The translations under genes were made by a program, and so were the position numbers. Under the pieces are notes generated by a model. The model was not told the DNA's origin, searched no databases, and saw nothing but the letters and a program-made list of their open reading frames with translations. A stretch of 64,000 nucleotides of DNA from E44-bin32 sp034430615 (lineage in GTDB: Bacteria; Chloroflexota; Anaerolineae; Anaerolineales; E44-bin32): positions 1-64,000 of the forward strand of contig DAOUEJ010000216.1 in NCBI GenBank assembly GCA_034430615.1, read 5' to 3'. Shown here piece after piece: positions 18,231 through 26,828 of the stretch. Numbering within the stretch: the stretch's first letter is position 1; every line of letters begins with the position of its first letter.

Positions 18231-20579
18231 ATGCTGTTTTACCTGCTCTGCGGTGCATGGTTCACAGGCATACTCCTTGGCCGTCTCATCCCGGCTGACC
18301 TCCTACGCTGGCTCCTGCTTGCCGCCATCGCCCTGGCTGCACTTCTCATATTTAGGGGCATTCCCACCTATCGAGTCGCATTCCTCAGCTTGCTCGCTTT
18401 GGTGATAGGGGGTGTCCGTTTCCAGGCCAATCTACCAGTCATCGATCCAGCTCACATCGCCTATTACAATGATCTCGAGCACCGGTCGGAAGTAACCGGG
18501 GTCATCATCGATGACCCGGTGCGTCATGACGAGAACGTGGAACTCGTGATCGCAACGGAACGGATCTGGATTCCTGGCCTCGAGCATGCCCAGCCGATCA
18601 ACGGGTGCTTGCTCGTATTCAGCTCGCGTGCTCAAACCTGGGCCTATGGTGATTGGGTGCAGGTGACGGGCGATATTGAGTCTCCGCCGTCCGGGATCGA
18701 CTTCGATTATGCAGCCTACCTGGTTCGTGACGGCATTCATAGTTGGATCCCGACGGCGAACGTCCGGTTACTCGCCCATGACCATGGCAATCCCCTCTTA
18801 CAAACCATCTACAGCCTTCGTTCCCACTTCCTGCAGGTCATCCTGCGCATCTTCCCTGATCCTGAAGCCCTATTGCTGTCTGGGATCCTGCTCGGCGTCG
18901 AGAGCGGAATTTCACAAGACGTGCAAACCGCATTCAACCGGACAGGAACCACACATATCATCGCTATCTCAGGCTTTAATCTGACTCTCCTTGCTCAAGC
19001 GAGTATCCGCTTCAGCGGCCGTTGGCTGGGAAGGAGGAAAGGATCCATCGCTGCCGTGGTTGTGATCCTGCTCTATACCGTGATGGTTGGCGCGCAGCCG
19101 GCCGTAGTGCGGGCAGCGATCATGGCCTCTCTCGGGTTACTGGCGCGCTATCTTGGGCGTGTGAATGATGCGCTGCGAGCTCTTGGGATCGCGGCATGTT
19201 TGATGACCGCCATCGACCCCTATGCGCTCTGGGATGTCGGGTTTCAACTCTCCTTTGCCGCAACATTGGGTTTGATCCTCTACGCTGACCCGCTCCAGCG
19301 TTGGGCTGAGAGAGCGCTGAACCGTCGGTTCGATCCGCGCGTCGCGCAGCGCGCCGCTCCCCTTCTCGGTGAATATGCACTGTTCACGCTCGCTGCACAG
19401 ATCACAACCCTGCCCATCACCGCCATCGTTTTCCACCGCATCTCGCTGGTCTCTCTGGCGGCGAACATCACAATCCTTCCGCTGCAGCCCGGCCTGATGT
19501 TCCTGGGTGGAGCAGCTATGCTCGCTGGCGCCATCTTCAGTCCTCCCGGACAAATGCTTGCCTGGCTCGCGTGGCCATTCGCAGCCGCCACCATCCGGAT
19601 CGTCCAGCTCTGGTCCGGTCTCTCTTCCGCCTCCATCCCAATTGGAGAATTCGATGGACTGCTTGTCATCGGTTATTACAGCCTGCTGTTCGGAACCACC
19701 TACATCCTCTCGCGCCTCGGTCAGCGACCCGACGTGGGTATGGTGAGCTGGGTCAGGAAAGCCTTCTCACCCGCCTTGCTCCTATCTGGCCTCTTCCTGG
19801 CTTCGCTGCTGGCATGGCATGCCCTCCTGCGCCGGCCGGATGGCCAATTCCATGTCCACCTCCTGAACGTAGGTTCTGGTGATTCGATCCTGATCGACAC
19901 TCCCGGGGGAGGCCGGATCTTGATCGATGGCGGGCCAAGCTCCAATCACCTCACAGATCGGCTCAGCCATTATTCCTCACTCTTCGACAAACAGATCGAT
20001 TGGTTGATCCTGGCCGGGAAAGATTATGATCAACTGGGAGGTCTGCTTGGGCTTGTGAAGCGTTTCCCTGTAGAGAGAGCGCTCATAGGCGTGGTGGACC
20101 CAGGGAGCACGGGGCGGAGGGTGCTGGAAGAACTCAACCAGCACTCAGTCGAAACGATCGAGCCACTTATCGGCAGCAAGCTTGATCTCGGACAGGGCGC
20201 AGTGCTCGAGGTGCTCTTGTCTGGACCACAGGGGTTGCTGTTGGTAATTGACTATAACGCGCTGCAAATTCTGCTTACACCAGGTGCAGACCCATCATCC
20301 ATCCAACGCATCAGCCAGAGGACCGATCTGCGCTATTGGTCGGTTATCATGCTACCGGCGTGTGGTGATCCTGCTGTCGTACCCGAATCATGGTTATCAC
20401 AGCTATCGGCAGTCGCGTTCGTGCTCTCCTGTGAGGCAGGAACTGATCCATTTTCTACGCAGGATTTGCCGCCTCCCGTAACCAACTCGAGCAACATCCT
20501 CAGGACGAATATCCATGGCGATCTTACGATCAGCAGCGACGGAACCGAGCTCTGGATCGATGTCGAACGGACTCCTTGA
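18231..20579 (+). CDS. comEC: ComEC/Rec2-type DNA uptake channel with degenerate MBL domain
   Basis: 782 residues. An N-terminal DUF4131-like region with transmembrane segments, then the Competence domain (about 200-500, many helices; ILLGVESGISQDVQTAFNRTGTTHIIAISGFNLTLL is split here by family motifs GTTHIIAISG), then a metallo-beta-lactamase-like C-terminal domain (about 540-782). In ComEC this last domain is a proposed nuclease acting on the entering strand. Here its HxHxDH metal site is replaced by AGKDYDQLGG (nt 20010-20043) and the later LLTGD by LLTPG, so catalysis looks lost. GGGGGA precedes the ATG. Confidence 0.88.
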   Translation: MLFYLLCGAWFTGILLGRLIPADLLRWLLLAAIALAALLIFRGIPTYRVAFLSLLALVIGGVRFQANLPVIDPAHIAYYNDLEHRSEVTGVIIDDPVRHDENVELVIATERIWIPGLEHAQPINGCLLVFSSRAQTWAYGDWVQVTGDIESPPSGIDFDYAAYLVRDGIHSWIPTANVRLLAHDHGNPLLQTIYSLRSHFLQVILRIFPDPEALLLSGILLGVESGISQDVQTAFNRTGTTHIIAISGFNLTLLAQASIRFSGRWLGRRKGSIAAVVVILLYTVMVGAQPAVVRAAIMASLGLLARYLGRVNDALRALGIAACLMTAIDPYALWDVGFQLSFAATLGLILYADPLQRWAERALNRRFDPRVAQRAAPLLGEYALFTLAAQITTLPITAIVFHRISLVSLAANITILPLQPGLMFLGGAAMLAGAIFSPPGQMLAWLAWPFAAATIRIVQLWSGLSSASIPIGEFDGLLVIGYYSLLFGTTYILSRLGQRPDVGMVSWVRKAFSPALLLSGLFLASLLAWHALLRRPDGQFHVHLLNVGSGDSILIDTPGGGRILIDGGPSSNHLTDRLSHYSSLFDKQIDWLILAGKDYDQLGGLLGLVKRFPVERALIGVVDPGSTGRRVLEELNQHSVETIEPLIGSKLDLGQGAVLEVLLSGPQGLLLVIDYNALQILLTPGADPSSIQRISQRTDLRYWSVIMLPACGDPAVVPESWLSQLSAVAFVLSCEAGTDPFSTQDLPPPVTNSSNILRTNIHGDLTISSDGTELWIDVERTP

Positions 20580-20663
20580 ACGGCAGGGTATCGGAGACAG
20601 ATCCCAATAACGTACAATTCTAAACTTGGATCACATAACCGGGCGACTCAAAGGAAGGTTCTC

Positions 20664-22469
20664 ATGCCGATGAACGAAATCCCCAAGCGTGCCCAGATCG
20701 ATTCGCGTTACACCTGGAACCGGGAGAGCATGTACCCAACATCTGAAGCCTGGGAGCAGGCCTTCGAGAGCGCGCGGGAGGAGATCGATGCCTACGCGGG
20801 TTTACATGAGGACTTCACCAGCAATGCCGTGAACCTGCGGAACGCGCTTAATTCTGCCTTCGAACTGCACAACCTGGTCGAGCGCGTGATGCTCTACGCC
20901 GCACTCGAATTCAGTGTTGATACAACCGACGATGAGTCTGCGGGCAGGAACAGCCGGGCTCGCAAGCTGCAAGCCGACGCCCGATCTGCAACCTCCTTCC
21001 TTGACCCCGGCATCTTGCAACTCGGCCAACCTACCGTGCTCACATGGATGGATGAAGAACCCGGCTTGAGAATTTACACCCATTATCTGAACGATCTTTT
21101 TCGCAAGGCCAAACACGTCCGCTCTGAAGAAGTCGAGGCTTTGTTGGGCATGATCAATGATCCTTTCTCCGGGACCAGCAACACGGTTAGTATGCTGACC
21201 AACGCCGATATGCACTTCGGCAGTGCGCGAGATTCGCAGGGCAGTGAGTTCCAGATCACACAAGGCTCTGTCCCTACGCTCATGACCCGTCCCGACCGGA
21301 CACTGCGCCAGAACACATGGGAGCGGTACCGCGATCGCTACCTTGAATATAAGAACACCCTCGCCAGCAGTCTCGAGACTTCGACCAAGCAGGCTGTATT
21401 TGTTGCCCGCGCGCGCGGCCACGAGTCAACCCTTCAAGCCGCGCTCTACCCCCATAACCTTCCGACCGAAGTGTTCCACAACCTGCTGGCTACCTTCGAA
21501 GAGCATCTTCCAGTCTGGCACCGCTACTTCTCACTCCGCAAGCGCCTGCTCGGGCTCGAGCAGCTACAGCTCTATGATGTCTGGGCACCGCTGACGGAAA
21601 ACCCGCCTGAAATCTCCTTCGAACAAGCCATCGACTTTATCTGTGAGGGTCTTACTCCTCTTGGTGAGGAATACGTGGATACGCTTCGGCGCGGCGCACT
21701 GGAGAAACGCTGGATCGATGTCTTCCCCAACCAGGGCAAACGGCAGGGCGCTTTCTCCTGGGGGACACCCGGAACACATCCTTTTATCGTGATGAACTAC
21801 GACAACACTCTCTTCAGCTTGAGTACGCTGGCGCATGAACTCGGGCATTCGATGCACAGCTACCTGTGCTGGAAGACACAACCCCTGGTTTACGCTGACT
21901 ATTCGTTATTCGTGGCGGAGGTTGCCTCCAATATGCATCAGGCCTTGGTGCGGGCATACCTGCTTGAGACTCAGGCTGATCCTGACTTTCAGATCGCATT
22001 GATTGAAGAAGCCATGTCAAATTTCCACCGCTACTTACTTCAGATGCCAACCCTGGCTCGGTTTGAATGGCAAATGCACCAGGATGTGAGTGCTGGCCGT
22101 GGGCTGACGAGCACCTCCTTGATCGAATGTATGGCCGATCTCTTCCAGGAAGCCTACGGTGAGGCAATGGAGATCGACCGTCCACGCGTGGGTATAACCT
22201 GGGCCACATTTGGGCACCTTTACGTCTATTTCTATGTCTTTCAGTACGCGACAGGCATCGCCGCAGCTCAGGCGCTTGCCGCCCGTTTGCTCTCGGGTGA
22301 ACAGGGGGCACGCGATGGCTACCTCGAATTCCTGCGCTGTGGAGGTGCTCGTTACCCACTGGACGCCCTCGATCTGGCAGGCGTCGATCTCCGGACACCG
22401 GAGATCATAGCCGAGGCTTTCAATGTCTTGACACGGCTTACCGATCGATTGGAATCGTTGACGTCATGA
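20664..22469 (+). CDS. pepF: Oligoendopeptidase F
   Basis: Cytoplasmic M3B zinc metallopeptidase that degrades oligopeptides. The 601 residues match the usual family length, with the zinc motif in LAHELGHSMHSYL (around residue 390) and the downstream glutamate region FVAEVASNMHQALV. AAGGAAGG lies 7 bases upstream of the ATG; a second ATG two codons later is equally possible. It appears to be a single-gene unit with a TACAAT (20613-20618) upstream. Confidence 0.93.
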   Translation: MPMNEIPKRAQIDSRYTWNRESMYPTSEAWEQAFESAREEIDAYAGLHEDFTSNAVNLRNALNSAFELHNLVERVMLYAALEFSVDTTDDESAGRNSRARKLQADARSATSFLDPGILQLGQPTVLTWMDEEPGLRIYTHYLNDLFRKAKHVRSEEVEALLGMINDPFSGTSNTVSMLTNADMHFGSARDSQGSEFQITQGSVPTLMTRPDRTLRQNTWERYRDRYLEYKNTLASSLETSTKQAVFVARARGHESTLQAALYPHNLPTEVFHNLLATFEEHLPVWHRYFSLRKRLLGLEQLQLYDVWAPLTENPPEISFEQAIDFICEGLTPLGEEYVDTLRRGALEKRWIDVFPNQGKRQGAFSWGTPGTHPFIVMNYDNTLFSLSTLAHELGHSMHSYLCWKTQPLVYADYSLFVAEVASNMHQALVRAYLLETQADPDFQIALIEEAMSNFHRYLLQMPTLARFEWQMHQDVSAGRGLTSTSLIECMADLFQEAYGEAMEIDRPRVGITWATFGHLYVYFYVFQYATGIAAAQALAARLLSGEQGARDGYLEFLRCGGARYPLDALDLAGVDLRTPEIIAEAFNVLTRLTDRLESLTS

Positions 22470-22520
22470 ACCGGGCTGGTTGAACAAAGCGCGGAGTTCG
22501 AAGTTTGAGGAAGGAATAGC

Positions 22521-22757
22521 TCAGCGGCTGATCAGCACGCTGACAATGAGGATGCCGTTGTAAATATTGTGGGAATGGGAAACGATCTGCCAGCCCTCCC
22601 CGGCCATCGCTTCCAGGCGTTTTTGGAGCAGTCCTTCGATTTCGGAGAATGCAACCCGCACTTCAGGCACCTGCTCGCTCATCGTTTCAACAACAGCTCG
22701 CATCTTCAACCGGTGAGTAAAAACAAGTGTCTTGAATTCAGCACCTGATGCGGTCAT
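22521..22757 (-). CDS. Small DUF4177-like protein
   Basis: 78 residues. It has a GAAGGAG ribosome binding site 8 bases upstream of the ATG. The C-terminal half, LEAMAGEGWQIVSHSHNIYNGILIVSVLISR, follows the GW-x-x-V...R pattern of DUF4177-like small proteins. No other motif is seen. It stands alone between pepF (convergent) and a hairpin-rich gap. Function unknown. Confidence 0.65.
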   Translation of the reverse strand: MTASGAEFKTLVFTHRLKMRAVVETMSEQVPEVRVAFSEIEGLLQKRLEAMAGEGWQIVSHSHNIYNGILIVSVLISR

Positions 22758-22835
22758 GGAGATCTCTCCTTCGTGCTTCCCTGATCCGGCTCTCAGGGAA
22801 TCGCTCTCGCCGGCTTACCTCACCAGAACCCGGGC

Positions 22836-22878
22836 CGTGTGAGCCAGCCGGGATTTCATCCACAGGCTGGCTCACACG
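22836..22878. repeat. Inverted repeat, 14-bp perfect stem
   Basis: CGTGTGAGCCAGCC (22836-22849) pairs with GGCTGGCTCACACG (22865-22878) across a 15-base loop. It lies in the gap between two small minus-strand genes, upstream of the DUF4177-like gene. No T-tract follows on either strand, so it may be a regulatory or protein-binding site as well as a terminator. Confidence 0.5.
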
Positions 22879-22939
22879 TGCAGCGAGGCACCGTTTGTAC
22901 TGCAAGGTCTATGCCTACTCGGACTGCCAGCAAGAACAC

Positions 22940-22968
22940 TATGAGCGACCTGCAGGAGGTCGCTCATA
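22940..22968. repeat. Inverted repeat, 12-bp perfect stem
   Basis: TATGAGCGACCT (22940-22951) pairs with AGGTCGCTCATA (22957-22968) around loop GCAGG. It is the second of three stem-loops in this gap. A T-tract is missing on both sides. Confidence 0.5.
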
Positions 22969-22997
22969 GATACAAACCGAGCCTTTATTTGCGATCA

Positions 22998-23025
22998 GCG
23001 CCCGTGAGGAACAATTCGTGGGCGC
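22998..23025. repeat. Hairpin at the 3' end of the small gene at 23031
   Basis: GCGCCC (22998-23003) pairs with GGGCGC (23020-23025) and the RNA stem extends inward with G-U, G-C and A-U pairs. It lies 6 bases past the stop of the minus-strand gene 23031-23249 and probably ends its transcript, although the following sequence is only moderately A/T-rich. Confidence 0.45.
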
Positions 23026-23030
23026 CCGCA

Positions 23031-23249
23031 CTAGCCTGAGCGACTCCCGGAGGTATGGGTCAGGCTCTTGAAAAAACCATGTCCATAGGCACGGGCAATT
23101 GCATCCAGGCCGTGCATCGAGACCGCTGTGCGCCTCCCGCTGCGGAGATCCACATAAGTTGCTCGATCCAGATTCTGCGGACAATTGATGTCACGCATCA
23201 TCTCGGCCAGGCGCTGCCGGTTTTCGTCACTTAGAAGGAATTCTGCCAT
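23031..23249 (-). CDS. Small hypothetical protein
   Basis: 72 residues from the ATG at 23249 (MAEFLLSDENRQRLAEMMRDINCPQ). This start is preferred over the frame's first Met at 23297 because a GGTGAGGG stretch lies about 8 bases upstream. The protein is soluble-looking, with a predicted N-terminal helix and a motif GLDAIARAYGHGF. No family is recognised. A hairpin lies just after the stop. Confidence 0.5.
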   Translation of the reverse strand: MAEFLLSDENRQRLAEMMRDINCPQNLDRATYVDLRSGRRTAVSMHGLDAIARAYGHGFFKSLTHTSGSRSG

Positions 23250-23490
23250 CGCTTTGCCCTCACCAGGTGATAACGTGTTCACGCCAACAAGATGCAAGCT
23301 TTATGCCATCTGCTTGACCTCTACCCCGTCGTTCGTAGAATCCAATTCAAGTCCATTTGGGTTCGCCCCAGGTGAGGGAATCGCTCTACAACTCTTATCC
23401 ATAGGCTTCTTCAGTGCACCGGATGCGCTGGTGCAGTGTTCTTTCCCTTAACGGGGCTAGATCAAAGATTGTAGGTAGGAAGGAAAAGTA

Positions 23491-26001
23491 ATGAAACGGA
23501 AGCTGCGCGGTTTTAAACCGAAAGCGATCGGGCTTGACTTTAACCTTTACCGGGTTGAGGTACCGATCACAGGCGTCTCCGATTCACACTTAAGTGTGGT
23601 CGATGTCTGGCCGGAGGGGGTCGACCGGACGGTGCTATTCGTCCACGGATATGCGGGTGTCGCTGAAACCTGGGAATACCAGATCAACCATTTCATGCAG
23701 TTTGCGCGCGTCGTCGCCCCGGATTTACGCGGTCACGGTCAGAGTGATGCGCCCTACACCCAGTACACGATGCCCGAACTGGTCAGTGATCTCGAGACGA
23801 TTACCGCCTACCTTGATTTCCCCCAACGCTTCACGCTCGTCGGCCACTCGTTTGGCGGCTCGATCTGCATCGAGTATGCAGCCCTCCATCCTGAACGGCT
23901 CGACAAGTTGGTCCTGCTCACAACTGCCGGGGAGTATCCACTACCCCGCGCGGCCCAGCTACTATCGCGTGTACCGACTGCTGCCTTCCGCCCGCTGTGG
24001 CGCTTCCGCCCGCGCTGGAACGCCGAAGTGCATGTGATGAAACGTATGATGCTCAACAACCTGCGCAAATGGCAGGGTTGGGATGCGATGAGCAAGATTA
24101 GAACACCGACTTTGATCGTGACCGGTGAACGAGATCGCTACTTCCCGAAATCGGTTTACCAGCGTGTGGCCACCAGTATTCCCGGGGCGGAAGTGGTCGA
24201 CATCGGGGCTTCCAAGCATAAGGTCCAACTTGAGCGCCACCAGGCGGTCAACCGTGCCATCGAGCGCTTCATCCTCGGGGAGGTAGACGGTCACCGCCAC
24301 AGCTGGCGCGAGAACACCCTGGCTCCCACCGTCCACCCGGAACGCCCCTGGCTGCGCAGCTACGGCAAACACACACCCTTCTCGATCCCCATCCCCCGTC
24401 AACCTCTGCACAGTTTCCTCGAAGTTGCTGCCGACTGGCTCCCGAAACAGGTTGCGACCGTGTTCTACGGGTCTGAGCTTACCTATCAGCAACTCAACCG
24501 CCAGGTCAACCAATTTGCCCATGCCCTACATGGCTTGGGAGTCAGTCCCGGTGACCGGGTGATGGTGGTTCTGCCCAATATGCCCCAGCTCATCATCGCC
24601 TACTATGCCACGCTCAAAATCGGCGGTGTGGTCGTCCTGCCCAACCCCGACGCCTCTGGGGAAAGCCTGCTCGGCCAGGTCCGCATGACCGGTGCCCGGG
24701 TGCTCGTCACTCTGAGTGAGTTCAGCGCACTGGCTGGTCTCATCAGCGAGAAGACCGATACCCGGGTCGTCCTTGCCTCACTTCGCAACGCCGTTTCGGG
24801 GCGAACCTACAAACAACTGATGGCCCGCTGGGAAGCGGCCGGCTTCCAATCCGCGCGCGAGGACAGCGAGCATGCGGTCGGGATTCAAATGGATCGTTTG
24901 ATGATGGATGCCTCCTGGGATTCCCCTTCCGTGAAGGTCCGGCATGATGACCCCGCAGCAATCCTCTTCACGAGTGGAACGACAGACGAACCTAAGGGTG
25001 TCTGCCTGACCCACGCCAACCTTGTCGCCAACGCGCTGCAGACCCGTCACTGGATCCCGGAGCTGGAGACCGGAAAGGAGACATTCATGGCTGTCATACC
25101 GCTCACGCACAGCTATGGCATGACCAGTGCCATGAACATCCCGATCGCCATGGCGGCGACGATCATCCTGCTCCCGGTCTTTGAACTTGATCAAGTACTC
25201 GAACATATCAAGGCTTACAAGCCAACCATCTTCCCCGGTGTACCCTCGATTTACATGGCCCTGAACCAGGCTCCGAATGTACGCGAGTACGGGCTCGAGT
25301 CGATAAAGGCCTGTATCAGCGGCGCAGCACCACTGCCAATCGAAGTCCAGGAGACCTTTGAAAAGCTCACCCACGGCCGCCTGGTGGAGGGTTATGGCTT
25401 GACGGAAGCTTCTCCGGTGACCCATGCCTACCCCTTTGATGGACCGGAAAAACCGGGCTCGATGGGCATCCCCATCCCTGGAACAGAGGCGCGCATCGTC
25501 GACCTGGTCAGCGGTGAGCCGCTTTCACCCGGACAAGTCGGCGAACTGCTTGTGCGCGGGCCGCAGGTTATGCAGGGCTACTGGGCAGGTCCGGATCACG
25601 AACCAAACCAGGATTCACTGAAGGACGGCTGGCTTTATACGGGCGATGTTGCAGTCATGGATAGTGAAGGCTTCTTCACGATCATCAGCCGCAAGCGTGA
25701 CACCATCATGGCTGGCGAGTTCAGCGTTTACCCGCGCGACGTTGAGGAAGTGCTTTACGAGAACAGTAAGGTGCTCGAGGTAGCGGTGGTTGGGGTCCAG
25801 TCCGAAGATGGCGGGCAGAAGGTCAAGGCCTTCGTCGTCCCACGCCCGGGAATGGACCTCTCGGAGGAGGAGCTGCTCGAACTCTGCCGCAGGCGGTTGG
25901 AACCCTACGCTGTACCCTGGGAGATCGAATTTCGCAGCGAGCTTCCAAAATCATTCGTCGGCAAGGTGCTGCGCAGGATGTTGGTCGAGCACCCCTCATG
26001 A
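23491..26001 (+). CDS. Alpha/beta hydrolase fused to acyl-CoA ligase (ANL family)
   Basis: 836 residues. N-terminal hydrolase (about 25-270): oxyanion region VLFVHGYAG, nucleophile elbow VGHSFGGS (Ser about residue 120), acid region VTGERDRYFP and late His in GASKHKVQLERH. C-terminal AMP-binding ligase (about 310-836): P-loop-like LFTSGTTDEPKG (about 492), VEGYGLTEASPV, hinge region YTGDVAVMDSEGFF and the catalytic Lys in KSFVGKVLRRML. The ligase resembles long-chain fatty-acyl-CoA synthetases. The order matches OleBC fusions of olefin synthesis, but OleB uses an Asp nucleophile while this has Ser, so a lipase/thioesterase coupled to acyl activation is the better guess. GGAAGGAAAAG precedes the ATG. 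Confidence 0.88.
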   Translation: MKRKLRGFKPKAIGLDFNLYRVEVPITGVSDSHLSVVDVWPEGVDRTVLFVHGYAGVAETWEYQINHFMQFARVVAPDLRGHGQSDAPYTQYTMPELVSDLETITAYLDFPQRFTLVGHSFGGSICIEYAALHPERLDKLVLLTTAGEYPLPRAAQLLSRVPTAAFRPLWRFRPRWNAEVHVMKRMMLNNLRKWQGWDAMSKIRTPTLIVTGERDRYFPKSVYQRVATSIPGAEVVDIGASKHKVQLERHQAVNRAIERFILGEVDGHRHSWRENTLAPTVHPERPWLRSYGKHTPFSIPIPRQPLHSFLEVAADWLPKQVATVFYGSELTYQQLNRQVNQFAHALHGLGVSPGDRVMVVLPNMPQLIIAYYATLKIGGVVVLPNPDASGESLLGQVRMTGARVLVTLSEFSALAGLISEKTDTRVVLASLRNAVSGRTYKQLMARWEAAGFQSAREDSEHAVGIQMDRLMMDASWDSPSVKVRHDDPAAILFTSGTTDEPKGVCLTHANLVANALQTRHWIPELETGKETFMAVIPLTHSYGMTSAMNIPIAMAATIILLPVFELDQVLEHIKAYKPTIFPGVPSIYMALNQAPNVREYGLESIKACISGAAPLPIEVQETFEKLTHGRLVEGYGLTEASPVTHAYPFDGPEKPGSMGIPIPGTEARIVDLVSGEPLSPGQVGELLVRGPQVMQGYWAGPDHEPNQDSLKDGWLYTGDVAVMDSEGFFTIISRKRDTIMAGEFSVYPRDVEEVLYENSKVLEVAVVGVQSEDGGQKVKAFVVPRPGMDLSEEELLELCRRRLEPYAVPWEIEFRSELPKSFVGKVLRRMLVEHPS

Positions 26002-26073
26002 CCAACCCATGCCCGGGGGAAGGATTCACCAGTTCCCTTCGCAGCTCCGGAGATTTACAATACTAGGACTTCG

Positions 26074-26802
26074 ATGCTTCGGCGACGCTGGATTTGGTGG
26101 CTGGTTGTCCTGGGCATTCTGTTTACAGGTGGATACTTGATGCTTCAACCCCGCTGGATCGTTCGGCGCTTAAACGGACATTCTCCAGGCGTACTCTACG
26201 CCGTGGACACTGATTCCCCTGTTATCGCCCTCACCATCGACGATGGCCCCGATCCGGAATCCACCCCGCGCATCCTTGAAATCCTCAATGAATACGAGGC
26301 ACGTGCAACCTTCTTCCTGCTCACCGATCGCATTCCCGGATCGGAGGGGCTGGTTCAGCAGATCGTTAGCGGCGGCCACGAACTCGGCAACCACATGCTC
26401 ACAGACCAGGCAAGCATCCGGCTCTCAGCTTCGGAATTTGAGAAGCGTCTCCTCGATGCGCAGCGCGTTCTGGAAACCTACGCGGAAACCAGATGGTTTC
26501 GCCCCGGTTCAGGATGGTACAACCAGGAGATGCTCTCCACTGTCACCCGCCACGGATACCACACGGCTCTCGGCTCGATATATCCGTACGATGCGCACCT
26601 GCCTTCATCCTGGCTGGCCTCGCGCTACATCCTGTGGCGAGCGCATCCAGGAGGCGTGATCATCCTGCACGATTCGGAAGCGCGAGGCGAACGGACCGTG
26701 GATACTTTGAAAGTTATCCTGCCGGCGCTTCAGGAACGAGGCTACCGCATCGTAACCCTGACCGAACTCATCCAGCACGCAGACCAGGAAGGCCAATCCT
26801 GA
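26074..26802 (+). CDS. Membrane-anchored polysaccharide deacetylase (CE4)
   Basis: 242 residues. An N-terminal transmembrane anchor (about 6-24) precedes a NodB-homology domain with the family motifs: TIDDGPDPE (metal Asp pair), HELGNH (metal His pair), RWFRPGSGW, and a C-terminal ILHDSE with the catalytic-base partner His. It probably removes acetyl groups from peptidoglycan or another N-acetylated polymer outside the cell. A TACAAT (26056-26061) lies only 12 bases before the ATG and no Shine-Dalgarno is seen, so the leader would be very short. Confidence 0.9.
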   Translation: MLRRRWIWWLVVLGILFTGGYLMLQPRWIVRRLNGHSPGVLYAVDTDSPVIALTIDDGPDPESTPRILEILNEYEARATFFLLTDRIPGSEGLVQQIVSGGHELGNHMLTDQASIRLSASEFEKRLLDAQRVLETYAETRWFRPGSGWYNQEMLSTVTRHGYHTALGSIYPYDAHLPSSWLASRYILWRAHPGGVIILHDSEARGERTVDTLKVILPALQERGYRIVTLTELIQHADQEGQS

Positions 26803-26828
26803 CCCACACTTTTTCAAGGAGCATACTC

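Noticed and set aside
26493..26828. Upstream extension of the ferredoxin-like frame
   Set aside because: It lies inside the deacetylase gene in another frame. The ATG at 26829 with AAGGAG is the better start.
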